This document shows, piece after piece, positions 50,535 through 61,860 of a stretch of 64,000 nt of DNA; within the stretch, counting starts at the first letter, position 1; every line of letters starts with the position of its first letter. Under the pieces are notes generated by a model. That model made no database searches. It worked only from the letters and a program-made list of their open reading frames with translations, and had not been told where the DNA came from. The stretch is from Gymnogyps californianus (lineage: Eukaryota > Chordata > Aves > Accipitriformes > Cathartidae): NCBI RefSeq assembly GCF_018139145.2, contig NC_059500.1, forward strand, positions 55,579,580 through 55,643,579. Reading direction: 5' to 3'. The position numbers were made by a program, and so were the translations under genes.

Positions 50535-51409
50535 TGAACGATGTTTGTACTTCAGTAACTGAGCTATTCACAGCTTTGATTAAGACTAGCAGGTACTCAA
50601 ACTCAGGAGAAAGTTTAGCAAAGTTCAGAAAAAGAAAAAAAAAAGAGGAATTAGAAGAAGCATATGAAAAAGAGCTCCTACAAAAAAAATCTTCAAAACT
50701 GCATTTTAGTCCCCATGTCATTACGTGACAAATCTACTGAAAATGGAAAATAGGCCAACAGGCTGAATTAGGAAGTTAGCTGATAAATAAAGCAAATGAA
50801 AGCAGTCTTCAAGGTATAAGAAAGCACGTGAAAAAAAGAAAAAGCAAAAAATCATGCGAGTGCTCAGTTAAGGAAGCGTGCAGTACTCCCTCACTCCCCA
50901 CTTATATCTTTTCTAAAAACAAAAAGAAAGCCCCACACATTCAGATAAGTCATAATAACTGTTTCAAGGACACAGAAAAGAACAAGAGGTTAACTGCAGA
51001 TAGCGTAATAATGTGCCCACGGATAGAAAATTCTTAGTACATCTTCTGTTCCTGTTCCATTCCTTATCTCAGTGTTCATAATGACAAATGGAAATCACAA
51101 GCCGGCACAGATAACTCTCTAAATGTGAATGCACATATGGAAATGCCAGCGTGATGGAGGAAGAGCTTCCAAGGCACAAAGAACAATAGGGGCTGCCCAC
51201 CAGCCCCGCTGGCCTTCAGTGGGAAGAGAAACCTCGAGCACCCGAGTGCTAGGACAGTGTACATGGTAAAGTCCATTCAGCACACAGCAAACGCCACTCG
51301 GCAGGGACCTTGCTCTAACGGGTAGCTCTACATCTGGGAACCTCACCTGGTGTGAGAAAAGTTGGACAGAAAGATGCTGCAAACAGAGAAAGCCCTAGGG
51401 TGAAAGATT

Positions 51410-51427
51410 GGGGGGGGCGGGGGGGGA
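51410..51427 (+). repeat. G-rich tract G8-C-G8
   Basis: Two runs of about eight G around a single C, on the strand opposite to DMRT1 transcription, in intron 2. Confidence 0.9.
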
Positions 51428-51981
51428 AATCTACTCCTAATTCTTTAGGGGAAAAAAGCTCTTCTGAAACGTGAAAGAAGGATGGAAATACCTGCTGAGC
51501 TGCCTGTGGGTTTTCACCTGCACCTCTCCGGCCAAAAGGCGGTCACAGAAGCCCTGGGGCTGAGCAGCCCTTCTCTCCCAAAGTAAGAGGGTCTGGGTAG
51601 GTCACAGCTGGTCCCCTGGCACCCCTGCATCCCCGACATCCTGCAGAAAGCTCTCCCCAGCCCCTGCCTCTGGTGAAGACAGACGTGGACGAGCCCCACA
51701 GGACCACTTGCACAGAAAAAGAAAAGCAATCTTCTCTGAGGTTTTCCACATCTTTTTACGCTACTATTTATTTTTACACTTCCACTGAAACTTCAGACAG
51801 GATCAAAAGCCTGAAAGGAAAAATAAAACTTCTTCATTTAGAGACTTAACTCTGAAAATACTGCTAGTTCTACCTGTTTCACCAACACGACAGAAATACC
51901 ACACTTTTGGCAGAGTCTGTGCCTCACTGAATAAACATGTACGGCACTTCAGACATTAGCTCAGTTAAAACACAGGCACCT

Positions 51982-51999
51982 ACACACACACACACACAC
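51982..51999 (+). repeat. AC dinucleotide repeat, 9 units
   Basis: An uninterrupted AC run in intron 2; a possible polymorphic marker. Confidence 0.95.
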
Positions 52000-52329
52000 G
52001 AAGCTGCAAAACGACAAACAAATATTGCTTGAAAGGAGGAGCAGGGAAAGTGCAATCTTTGCAAGCTGCAGGCTCTGGAACTGGAGAATTAACTGGAAAC
52101 ATCTAATCAGGGATGCAGAACCCTGTAACATTATAATTTATTTAACACAGTCAAACAATGGCCAGAGGCAATGAATCATATAGGAGATGACAAAGCTGCA
52201 GAAGATTTCCGTCATCTGCTTTAACCTGCACATTGATCAGAGTTTACCCTCATATTAATCACTTGAGATCGTAATCTAACACACTCTTAAACACCTCTCC
52301 TGATTATGCTTCACTTACCCCCTTGTCCT

Positions 52330-52625
52330 TATGCAGGTCACTCCATTGCTAATTGCACTTCTAGTTAGGAGAAAAAGTGTCTACTGTCTAATTTAATTTT
52401 GTCTTTTTTAGTTTCAAGCCGTTGCTCCTTGTTATGCTGTCTCAAGCACTGTAAATAATCCCTCCCCCTCCTCCATATTATTACCTCTCAAATATTTATA
52501 GACTGTTATATCCACCCTTAGTCTCCTTTTCTACAAGCCATACATCATTTTTGTCATACTTCCCTCTATCCTTTCAGATTTATCTATGTCCTTTTATAAT
52601 GAGATGCTCAAAACTCCTTTGCAGC
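52330..52625 (-). mobile_element. Ancient CR1/L3-like LINE 3' region
   Basis: The plus strand carries the reverse complement of an old amniote CR1/L3-type 3' end. Recognisable blocks in order are TTTCAAGCCGTTGCTCCTTG (about 52412), CACTGTAAATAATCCCTCCC (about 52449), ATATTTATAGACTGTTAT (about 52491), CACCCTTAGTCTCC (about 52515) and ATCATTTTTGTCATACTTCC (about 52543). The order and spacing match the family, but point changes and small gaps are many, so this is an old insertion. The family name is from memory of the consensus; a repeat-library search would settle the subfamily. Confidence 0.85.
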
Positions 52626-53770
52626 GTTCCCAAGAACGGCGAAACCAAAGCAGCGGAGAGAGGCAGAAACGCCCCCCTTGCTTCACAAGCAATGACTTTT
52701 TAAACAACTCTGAGCAAAACACACATGATTTCGGTAGGAACTGAAAATTACAAAGCTATGGCCACCACACTGCGGAGTGCTTCATTCATCACATAGTTGT
52801 ATCAGTCAGAAATTAAAAAAGCCTATTAGGGGAAAGTTTTAGCCTAAACCAAGGAAAGATTGTTCAAAGTGAAACACTCCTTGCTTATTTACTTAGTCCA
52901 GCTTGAAAGAGATGTAGCAACTAGGAAAACCACCATACAGGCAGAAACCATCTCCAGCCACTACTCCCCAAGCCAAAGTCTAAATTATGCTGTGGAAATA
53001 ATGCCAATGCAAGAGAGGTAAGACAGTTCACAAACTCTTACAAGAGACACATGCAAATGTGATTCTTCTTCTCTCATCTTAACTGCAACCAACTGGAGAA
53101 AAACAGATGATTATGGATGGAAAGGTATTAGATATTCACAGGTGAAGGATGCAAAACTTCTTTGCCAGCTGTTACAATCCAGTAAACACACATCATGTTC
53201 GACTATGCTCTTTTCTTTTGGACAGAGATTTCTTGGCTGTGGGAGAAGCTGGGGAAAAGCACCAGGAAGCAACGGATGGGGCTGCTTGGCTCTCGGTATC
53301 AAAGAGGAGTTGGCAGGACCAGGAGGCAGTCAGCAACTAAAACTGGTGAAGAAGTAGTAGTAGGCGCAGCAGGAGAAAATCAGCGTTAGAAAGTAACAAG
53401 GAGACAAAGACAAAAGGAAAGAACAGGATGATGGACCAGTAACCACTGCAGACCCACCAAGATCTCTGAGGACATGCAGCCATCATGTTAGCCCTAGCAC
53501 AGGCAGGCAAAGCAGCTAATGCCTCCTTCTCCTTACTGCTCAGCCCTGCTGAGGCTGCTGCCACCTGAACTAGTAATCCTCTCCACCACCTGTCAATCCC
53601 CATGATGCTAATTTTCTGTTGAAATCTACATTAGATTTAGTCATCGAGCATTTTTAGGTCAAAAGAGTCAGGATTTCTTTCCCAGGCTTGCAAATGCTGA
53701 TTAGTATTGAGGCTGGCTGAATTTCAAATTTCAATATGTTGACTTAATATCAATACAAAAAAGTAGGCAT

Positions 53771-53990
53771 TTCATAGATTCACGGAACAGTTTAGTTTGG
53801 AAAGGACCTCTGGAGGCCACCTGGCCCAAACTCCGCTCAAAGCAGGGCCAGCTTCCCAGTTGGATCATGTTGCTCAGGCACCATCCAGCTGAGTTTTGAG
53901 TCTCCCCAAGGATGGAGGCTCCACAACCTCTCTAGGCAACTTGTTCCAGTGCTTAAACACTCTCACAGTGAAATGTCCATGGCAGCTTCC
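53771..53990 (-). mobile_element. CR1 LINE 3' fragment
   Basis: On the plus strand the reverse complement of the CR1 tail is seen: TCATAGATTCACGGAACAG, then TTTGGAAAGGACCTCTGGAG, followed by the region matching the ORF2 end (CCATCCAGCTGAGTTTTGAG, CAACCTCTCTAGGCAACTTG, TTCCAGTGCTTAAACACTCT). It is shorter and more diverged than the copy at 7621 and belongs to a different CR1 subfamily by its tail. It is truncated on its 5' side near 53990. Located in intron 2. Confidence 0.92.
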
Positions 53991-56579
53991 TCACAGTTCC
54001 CATCAGCTGACTAAAATGAGACTTTTTTGACAAATTCTGACAGCATATGACACTATACTATAAAGACTTAAAAGGACTTTCTTTCAAAAAGAAAATTTCT
54101 CACTTTTTTTAAAACCAGGCCATGATATCTTCCAATTATAATAACTTATTTTTTTACTTCATTACCTATGCAGCACAACATCTGCAAGGTCATGGCATCA
54201 ATTTCTGAGATCACAATACAGTGTCATAGAGAAGGTCAATGCAAAAGATAACATCAAAAAAGCAAAGGAAGAGTAAAGAAGGCAAGGTAGGGTTTTCAGA
54301 AGCATCTAGGGCACTGCAAGTCCAAAGGGATCTCAGTACCATCATTCATGAGGCATAGTATTACTGCTGACCCCACTACGGTCTGTATTTATGAGCAGAT
54401 AAAAACCCATCTGCTCCTCAAAGAGTTTCAAAGTGAAAGCAGTACCTACTTAGAGAAATGTAAAAAGAACACTACTTTGTTTCTGTCACCCATAATAAAT
54501 GTAGCAAAGGGAAATAATAAGCGCAAGCTTACTACCCACAATTGCTGACAATGACATGTTTAACTTGTCAACCAGTGACACTACGACGGCACCTGAACAA
54601 TGCCGTTATTAATGGTCATTGCAAAGCCAACGGGAAATCGACCACCACGGAGCACAGCAGCAGGAGCTGGCATTTAGCATCATACAGTAATCCCGTCTAT
54701 ACTGGATGCTTCTAAATTGGGCCAACATGAGCACAGAGCAGCAGAAAGAAGGGGTGCTTCCCAGCACCTTCCAGTCATCAGGTGATGTATGCTGCAGCCA
54801 CCCCACCCCATCTGCCAAATGCCAAACATGACCCTTAGTCTGTGACGAGGACGATAAGATGCAGAAAAGGTGAAACGCACTGTCTCCTTCCTGCAGTGTG
54901 AGCAGCTCTCACTCCAAGGTGTTTCATGATGACGCTTCCCTGCCCCCAACCCTCCCCCCCGCCCCCGCTGATTTCTAAATATTAAAGTGGCAGAGGTACC
55001 AAACCGACATGGAAGAGGGAAGAACCCAGGTTTTATAAACCGAGTATATCTGAAAGGCACATTTTAAATGCCTCACCACAGTCTTTTCCTGAGTTTTGCA
55101 CACTAGTTAACCTAACAAGATTTACTTACCCTGCAAAAGGAAGGACAATTACTTTAGATGCCCTGGGATCACGACTTTTTGCTGCTTTACACAATTAAAT
55201 GGCCTTTGCTCTCAGCAACCTGCAATTTTGTAAGGGAAAATGCACAGAAACGACAAAATCTGTTTGCAAGAGGTTCTGCTAATGCCCTGCAACCACGGTC
55301 TGCTCCCATCCAACTACCCTGCAAATTCCCAGTTTGCTTTTGAGTGGGGAAGATACGGTCCATCCAAAGTAAACACGGTTTCCAAGCCCGAGCTGGTAAA
55401 CGCACAAATCCCTACACTATGACCATGATAATTCATTTTTCCCCTTTTCAAAAACAGCATGTCATGAAGGGATCTGAAAAATGGTCTCTGGTCTCTCCAG
55501 GTGTCACAATATTTCTGATCTGCCGATAAAATGGATACAGCGCGGAAAGACTCTCTCTCTGGCACTATGTCTGATTTGTGTGACTCCTTCACACATTACT
55601 CCTCTGCCGGCAAACAATGCTCTGCGTGATGGGAGTCCAAAAGAAAAACTGCTCTTGTGAAGACAAAAACTTACAAGAGGAACAGAATCACCACTGGCAA
55701 AACCATCTCTTGCCCAGTCTAATGTGTGTCGTACAGGGCACGCTGCACTCCCAGGAGCCACAGGTTTCGCCGGGGCTTGCAGGGAGCTGCTGACTTCCCC
55801 TGCCACAAAGGGTTTCACTCTCTCTGCCTGCCTTAATGATTACTGTAAATTCTTGCAAAATCAGCATCTCAGCCTACCAAACTGAGACACTGTGACACCT
55901 GCTCCAACAGGGTCTCTCATTTTGCTTGCAGTTGAGGGTACCAGTAAAATGATAAAACAGCAATGCAAGAATCCTTCGAGTACCTGGTCCTGACACAATC
56001 TGACACCGAAACCAAGAACTTCATGTCACATCACACCGGGCAGTTTCTTATCTAACAGAAGATCTTTATATGCTAAAAAAAGCAAGCATCAGAATATTTA
56101 AGCAGCATTCCTCACTGAAAAATCAGACCTTCCAGGGTGAAGCCCGTACTCTGACATCTGCTGAAGCCACCCTACCAGTCTGGCTGAACACAGAGCACCT
56201 TCTGCACCTTCACAGCCAGCATGCAGTCACTGGTGGCATTAAATCCATACCCACGAGTACTTACACTGCTTTCAACAGATGAACCTACCAAAATTATTTG
56301 GGACAGAACTTTATGCAGTGCAGTTGCTTTCGAGCTAAGCATGAATTTCTGTTGCTACTTACTTAGGTGCCTAAACACAAAATTATGAACCCAATTTCCT
56401 ATTCATTCCCAGATTCTTCCATTTCTGGTGAACAAAGCTGACCCTGCCTTGATTCATGGCTGGAATCACATCTTCTCTCTGGAGATGAACCTGTTTATTT
56501 TAAGTGTTGTCACCTACACCCAGTTATTTAGTAAAATGCTTGAGAAACAATGTATTTGAATTGCTCACAAAGAAAAACC

Positions 56580-57130
56580 CACTCTAAGAAAGATGACTGC
56601 AAACCATTTACAATTGCTTTGACCAAAAATTTTCAAACAATTCAATTACTTTAAAATTAGGCATTTTCATGTTTTCAAGTCTTTATTCAAGCATGTGAAT
56701 TGCCTTAAGCTTGTTTAATGAATGTTTTTAATTAAAAGACCATCATTTAATTCAATTAATAAGAAATTATTAAAGTGGGATTAATAAATTAAATACCTCC
56801 ACTGACATTTAAAAAACATTAAGATCAAAGCTTATGTAAATTTTATTGACAGTAAGACAATTTCATTTTTCGGCCTTTCTGTATAAGCAAGGGTATAATG
56901 AAAACAAAAAAGCTAATAAAAAGCTATTTATTGTTTTATCAACCAGTTCTTCTAAAAGCTTCCCAAAGAAATTCCTCCACATCAGTCTGAAACTGCCTGT
57001 CTGCAATGGATGCAACAAATCCATCTGACAAGGCTTTAAATGGCCTGCAAAACAGAGTAATGTCATCTGACAGACACACTTGTCCTTTTATTAGTTAATG
57101 CATGGCATTGCCCACTTTAGAAGCATCTTT
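56580..57130. promoter_or_regulatory. Candidate conserved noncoding element near exon 2 (low confidence)
   Basis: A repeat-free AT-rich block 0.9 kb downstream of exon 2 in intron 2, with many TTAATTAA-like words (GTTTTTAATTAAAAGACC, TTTAATTCAATTAATAAG), TATTTATTGTTTTATC (a SOX/FOX-like word) and TTAGTTAATGCATGG. No recognised transposon lies in it. A cross-species alignment is needed before calling it an element. Confidence 0.25.
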
Positions 57131-58021
57131 TTAACCAGGAAGTATATTCAACTGTATTATTGACATCAGCACAGATGATTAAAAATGAATGAAACTTCCT
57201 CTTCCTTTCCTCTATGTTTGTTTGCATTTTTCTTTTTTCTGTCTATACAGTAGAAGTCAATTACATCAGTTTCATTTTTATACGTACTCAATTGCTGTAT
57301 CTGTCAGGCATAAGCTCTGCATAGGAAAATGCATTTTGCCTAGAGTCTTCACTTCAGCGCCTTTAAGTCCTGGCTGTGCTTAGCCACGGTTTTACTGAAT
57401 CTGCAGACAAATATTGTTCGTTTTTTGGTTTTGGTTTTTTTGTTTGTTTGTTTTACAAGGGTTAAATGCAATACAGTAAGGTGTAGTAAAGTGGAAGGAC
57501 TGCATCAGTCTTTCATAGTTCATCACACCTGGCCACACAGAACAGATGTACCACCACATCAAGTCATGTAAGGTGGGCAGCTCTCTGCTGCTGGGGTCAA
57601 TGACATTACCTACATACTTGGCTCCTATAACATGCTGAAAACTCTCCAGTTTTGAAGAAGATACACAGCCAGCCAACACGCCGTTGCCAGGACTGTGGCA
57701 GGAGCACGTATTTTGGGAGAAAGGAGAAAAGCTCCTCATAAATCTCTATTTGCAGGTATACATCCTATTGAATTCAATTACAGCACCAGTCTGTACCAAA
57801 CTAATTTTGATTTTCAAGTAAAAATAATCAATTAAAATATGAAAGACTGATCCTGGGTTCTTCCCTTTTGCTAATCGTACCCACAGTGCAACACTGTTCT
57901 TGGAGAGGGGACTCTCCACAACCCCGCTGCTGCAGAGAGGGGAAGAGGTGCAAGCGCAGGCAGGCGTAAGCAACGTCAGCCCTTGACCCAAGCAGCGAGC
58001 ATTGCTCTCCCAGCACTTTAC

Positions 58022-58205
58022 CTGACGGTGTGCTAGCTGCCGTCATGGCTGTACTCGTCGAGTGTGTAGGGCTGCTGCTTTCCAACAAGAGACAAGAGCT
58101 GCCACCACCGTTCTTCTTCACGAACGTCTCGGGGGCGCTGGGCAGGGGCACCGGGTGGCTGATTCCCAGTTCCTCTTCCTGAGCTTGCTGCCTTCTCAGT
58201 GCAAC
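58022..58205 (-). CDS. DMRT1: DMRT1 coding exon 2
   Basis: The exon starts after the acceptor TTCCCAG (58206-58207) and reads [20 protein letters not shown], the direct continuation of the DM-domain recognition helix in DMRT1 (residues 96 onward, with exon 1 counted as 95 codons). After that comes a Ser/Thr/Pro-rich linker ([16 protein letters not shown], then [19 protein letters not shown]) of about 40 residues and low conservation, typical of the segment between the DM domain and the conserved central region. The donor is CAG|GTAAAG (intron starts 58021) in phase 1, which pairs with the AG-GGA start of exon 3 to make a Glu codon. The exon is 184 nt, or 61 codons plus one base. No stop or frameshift is seen. 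Identification rests on the sequence and on the matching intron phases. Confidence 0.96.
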
Positions 58206-61023
58206 CTGGGAACAAGAAGACAGATGTAGGGCATGCTCTCTGGCTTGAGCACAATTTATAATGGCAATAACAAAAGACTCAAACTCAATGCTGTTTTTTC
58301 CTCTTGGTACTCTCTACAGTGTTGATGTCACAATCCAGCCAGCGGGTAGAGGAGGATATAAAGGAGGTTATAAAGCTATTTAAAACCAACCCCTTTTTGT
58401 GTCCAAACATATACGAACAAACCTATGAAACGCTGGTGCCATATATGTCTTCCTCCAACGAGGCCACATGAAGATGTATTAAAGCTGACTGCACTCACCC
58501 AACACAGTTGCTCTCAGGCAAAGCTGACTGTGAAAAGTGTAATCACTACCCTCCTCTCTGCTGATACACAGCTGCTGGGGATAAGAAATTAATCTACTTG
58601 CAGGGCTCTGCTGTGCCTCTTCATCAATATAAAGCAGCTCTTCATGAGGGCTTATATCTGCAATCTGCTGCTCTATCCAAGCCTGCTGGGCTTCCTTGCT
58701 GGCTGTTCACTGGAAATCTAGCCCTTCAAGGGAATTTCTGTGCACACTACACTGTACACAGACAGCCATCACGGAAGAAGCATGGCAAATGTGGGGAACC
58801 ATCCTGCAAGAATCTCAGCCAGCATCACACACATTGCAGGTAGCTGGCCAGGCCTGGAGCAGCGGGAGCTCCCCATTTCTTTCCCAACACTGATGATGTT
58901 CCAAAGCCTAGCTGGCACTGGCCAAACCCACAGGCACTACACAGTCTGGACATGGGTGCAAACTAACCATATTCATTGCTCACTGAAGATAGAGAGGACA
59001 CCTTCCGCCTCATCTGAACTGGCAGATCAATTCTGCACAGCTGTCCACGCACACGAAGTTGGGATACATGTCCAGGCAGTATATATGACACGGGGGGCCT
59101 TACAGCTACCTACTCTGCAACTTGCCAGGTGACTGATTTGCATCTGTATTTGAACACTGGAAATCTGTCCCAGATTACAGACTGGAAATTCTCTTGGGTA
59201 ACTTGGACAGGACTTCCCTCCATTTCCATGTTCAACAGCAACATTCTTTAATACAGATGCGTAATACCGTTAGAGAAATTAGTAACAGGTCTTGCAATAC
59301 AGACATTCCAAACAGGAGGTGTAGACTTGCAAACACCACGGGTAACTTTGACTTCACAAGCCAATAACCTTGACCTGTAAAATTCCACCAGCACCAAGGG
59401 GCTTACTGCAGAAATATATCAAAACGGGGAAAGACAGACTTTCAATGTGTAACTCCTACACAGATAAGGTTTAGTTATGGAGGCTTTCAAAGCCACTTTC
59501 AAACACTAGGCAGGGAAGAGAACACCCCCAGGAGGGCCGCCACCAGAACCCACTAGCAGGAGGCATTCACTGCCTGACAGAAGCTGCTGGGCAGCAGGAG
59601 AACAGTCTGTGCAGAAGGGGACACTTGTGTGGGGAACACTGCATGTTGTGCTCCCTCCCCCGAGGCAGGCAGCAAAGGGATCCACGTTTATTATTCCGTG
59701 GTTCACACCAGGCACAGAAAGCGCATGTAACTGGGGCACAATAACAATTTCTGGATGGCCATGCCACCGACAAGGAGGAGTTATTTAAATTAACAAAAGC
59801 TCCCAGTGGGTTCAGAGGACGTTTAGCACACCTGCACTGTATAATTAAATAAAAAAGTGAGGAAGGATTTAATCCAGGGCTGCTAAGGTTTTTAAAATCT
59901 GTCAGTGGGACACTCATTTTACGCGGGATCACGAAGCTCTGAGCGCACATTAGTTGCAAACTGCATCGGTAGGTCTAATACCACTGCCTTTACTTGCACC
60001 AGTAGTCCTAACGCCTTCCAGTTAATTTGTCTGCAGGGGACTATTTGCACGAACGAGAACGTGCAAGCCCACTCACAGACCTCAAGCACGCTAGTAGCCA
60101 TTACACTCCCAGGACTCCTCTTAATGCAGTTATCAAGATAAGGATCACAAGGACTAATACAGCGGTCATTTACATTGCCAGAGTTGCAACTTCAGCAGGA
60201 CTACCTAACAAAAAAGTTATTCCTACACAAACTGGATGCAGTTTGGTTTCTTAGCGAATACTACTGAGTCCTCGTTTAGATTTAAGACGACCCAGCTACA
60301 CAGCTCTTTACACAGCCGCTATATGCAAAATCAGGAACAACGCTGCTAAAAAAAGAAGTCTTTTTAGAAATGCACTCAACTGAAGCCACCTAGCATCACG
60401 AAAAGCAGATATACCTAATCTGAAACCACCAGTGGAAAATATTCTCGCTAACCAATTAGTTGGCTAGATTATTCATTATCTAGTTGAAAACAAGTTGAAA
60501 AACGGCAATTTGACGTTAACTAGAAGTCTTCCTCTATGAAGGTTTTAAAACAGATCCGCGTAGTTCAGGACTGCCCGCACGTTTCGGCTTTGCCCGCTTT
60601 CAGACGGAGATGCATTCAGGCGTGCTCAGAGGTGAGCAGCCAAACGCTCACCGCTGCTGCTCGCCACTGCTCCTGCTAGCTCACCGTGACTTAAATCCTA
60701 CACGCCTTCAGGGCATCTCCTATTTTTATGCCAAAAAAAAAAAAAATTAACATGAGAGAAAGATAGCGAAAAGCCTCATTAATTTAGGAAGACGGCGGTC
60801 TAACTCCAGCCCGGGGCGAGGCTTCCCCGCGGCCGCGCTGTCTCAGCGCACGGCACCGCGGCGCGGCGCCGACCGCTTGGCTCCTGCGGGCACCAAACCC
60901 CGCCGGGCGCGGAGGAACGACCCCACCGCCGGCAGGACGCCGGGCAGACAGCCCACCCCGCTCCGGGCAGACCCCGCCGAGGCGGCGGCGGGGATCGGCG
61001 GGGGGCCGCCCCGCGGGGCTCAC
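58206..61023 (-). other. DMRT1: DMRT1 intron 1
   Basis: This 2.8-kb intron is bounded by GTGAGC (donor at 61023) and TTCCCAG (acceptor at 58206). The first 250 bases lie in the CpG island; the rest is ordinary AT-rich unique sequence. I see no recognisable repeat family, RNA gene or internal coding exon. A run of 13 A lies at about 60734-60746. Confidence 0.85.
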
Positions 61024-61860
61024 CTGCGCTGCCATCACCCGCTGCCGCTCGGCGATCAGGCTGCACTTCTTGCACTGGCAGTCCCGCCACATGCAGAACC
61101 GCTTGTGCCCCTTCAGCGGCGAGGAGTAGCCGTGGTTGCGGCAGCGGGCACACTTGGGCAGACGCGGAGGCTTCTTCCCCGCCGCGGCGGCGACCCCGTC
61201 CGCTGGGGCGGCCGCCATGAGGGCCGCCGCCTTCCCGAAGCCGCCCGCCTTGTCCCCGGCCCCACGGCGTCCGGGGGCTTGCTGAAGGCCGGGGAGTCAC
61301 TGGGCATCGCGGCGGGCTGGGGGCAGCCGGGCGAGGGGGTCGGCGCGGCTCTGCCCTGCCCCGTCCCGTCCCGCCACCCCGCGCGTTTTGGCGGGCGGCG
61401 GCAGACCGGCGTCGCCCCTCCCGCCGCGGCCCCCCCCCCCGGCCGGTCCGTGCGGCCGCGAAGTCCTCTCTCCCCCGCGGGGCAGGCGCCGGGGGGGGGG
61501 GGGGAGCGGCCACCCCTCCCTCCCCGCTCCTCCCTCCCGCCCAGGCCGGCCTGCGGCGGCCGTACGGCGGGGAGAGGCGGCTGTCGCCCCGGCCAGGCGG
61601 CAGGCCGTCGGGTGCGCGGCGGGGCGGTGGGTGCTGGGCCGGTGCGGCCCCAAACCCCCGGCTTCGTGCTGGAAGTAAGCGCGGGGCTCGGCTCCGCCGC
61701 GCTGCCCGCAGGTCCCGCACGACAACGCGCCCCTCGCCCCCGGGCGGAGGCGGCTCCGCGGCCACCCCGCAGCCCTGCGGCCTCGCTGCCCTCCCTCCCT
61801 GCCGGGGCAGGGGCCGGCCCAGGCCGCGTCCATGGCGGTAACGCCGGCCGTGGTCTAAGG
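60800..61860. promoter_or_regulatory. CpG island and presumed TATA-less promoter of DMRT1
   Basis: A block of about 1 kb that is extremely GC- and CpG-rich stands out sharply from the AT-rich surroundings. It covers the start of intron 1, all of exon 1 and about 550 bases upstream of the ATG at 61307. No TATA box is visible at a sensible distance, as expected for a CpG-island promoter; the transcription start cannot be fixed by eye. The block has homopolymer runs that are hard to sequence (11 C at 61430-61440, 14 G at 61491-61504). Long open frames on both strands here (such as 60877-61893 plus and 60800-61765 minus) are by-products of GC richness, since stop codons are rare in such sequence. 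Confidence 0.85.
61024..61307 (-). CDS. DMRT1: DMRT1 coding exon 1 (N-terminus and DM domain), with apparent 1-base frameshift
   Basis: DMRT1 is a nuclear DM-domain transcription factor that binds DNA through an intertwined zinc module and directs testis development. The ATG at 61307-61305 opens [18 protein letters not shown], which resembles the DMRT1 N-terminus. The frame then breaks, and the DM domain is read in the frame of the in-frame Met at 61218. Counting back one G in the G run (C run 61254-61257 on the plus strand) gives 95 codons. In that numbering the zinc ligands are C53, C56, H68, C72 (site I) and H59, C77, C79, C82 (site II), with exact DM spacing. The basic tail [11 protein letters not shown] ends at the donor CAG|GTGAGC (intron starts 61023), phase 0. 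Met31 (61218) is an alternative start that would keep the whole DM domain without any correction. The family is certain; the start is less so. Confidence 0.96.

Larger units (their letters stand above)
37537..58021 (-). other. DMRT1: DMRT1 intron 2 (20.5 kb)
   Basis: The intron runs from GTAAAG at 58021 to CAG at 37537. It holds a CR1 fragment (53771-53990), a CR1/L3-like tail (52330-52625), degraded LINE reverse transcriptase (47880-48430), a palindromic ancient repeat (about 42625), C-rich and G-rich tracts (44770-44800, 51410-51427) and TG/CA microsatellites (48636-48651, 51982-51999). Two stretches, 44080-44420 and 56580-57130, look unique and rich in homeobox, GATA or SOX-like words. No internal gene was recognised: the longest plus-strand frame (38109-38687, 192 codons) shows no domain, no relative I recognise and no splice support. 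Confidence 0.85.

Noticed and set aside
60800..61765. A 321-codon minus-strand frame over exon 1
   Set aside because: It reads the DM domain in the wrong frame and is explained by GC content.
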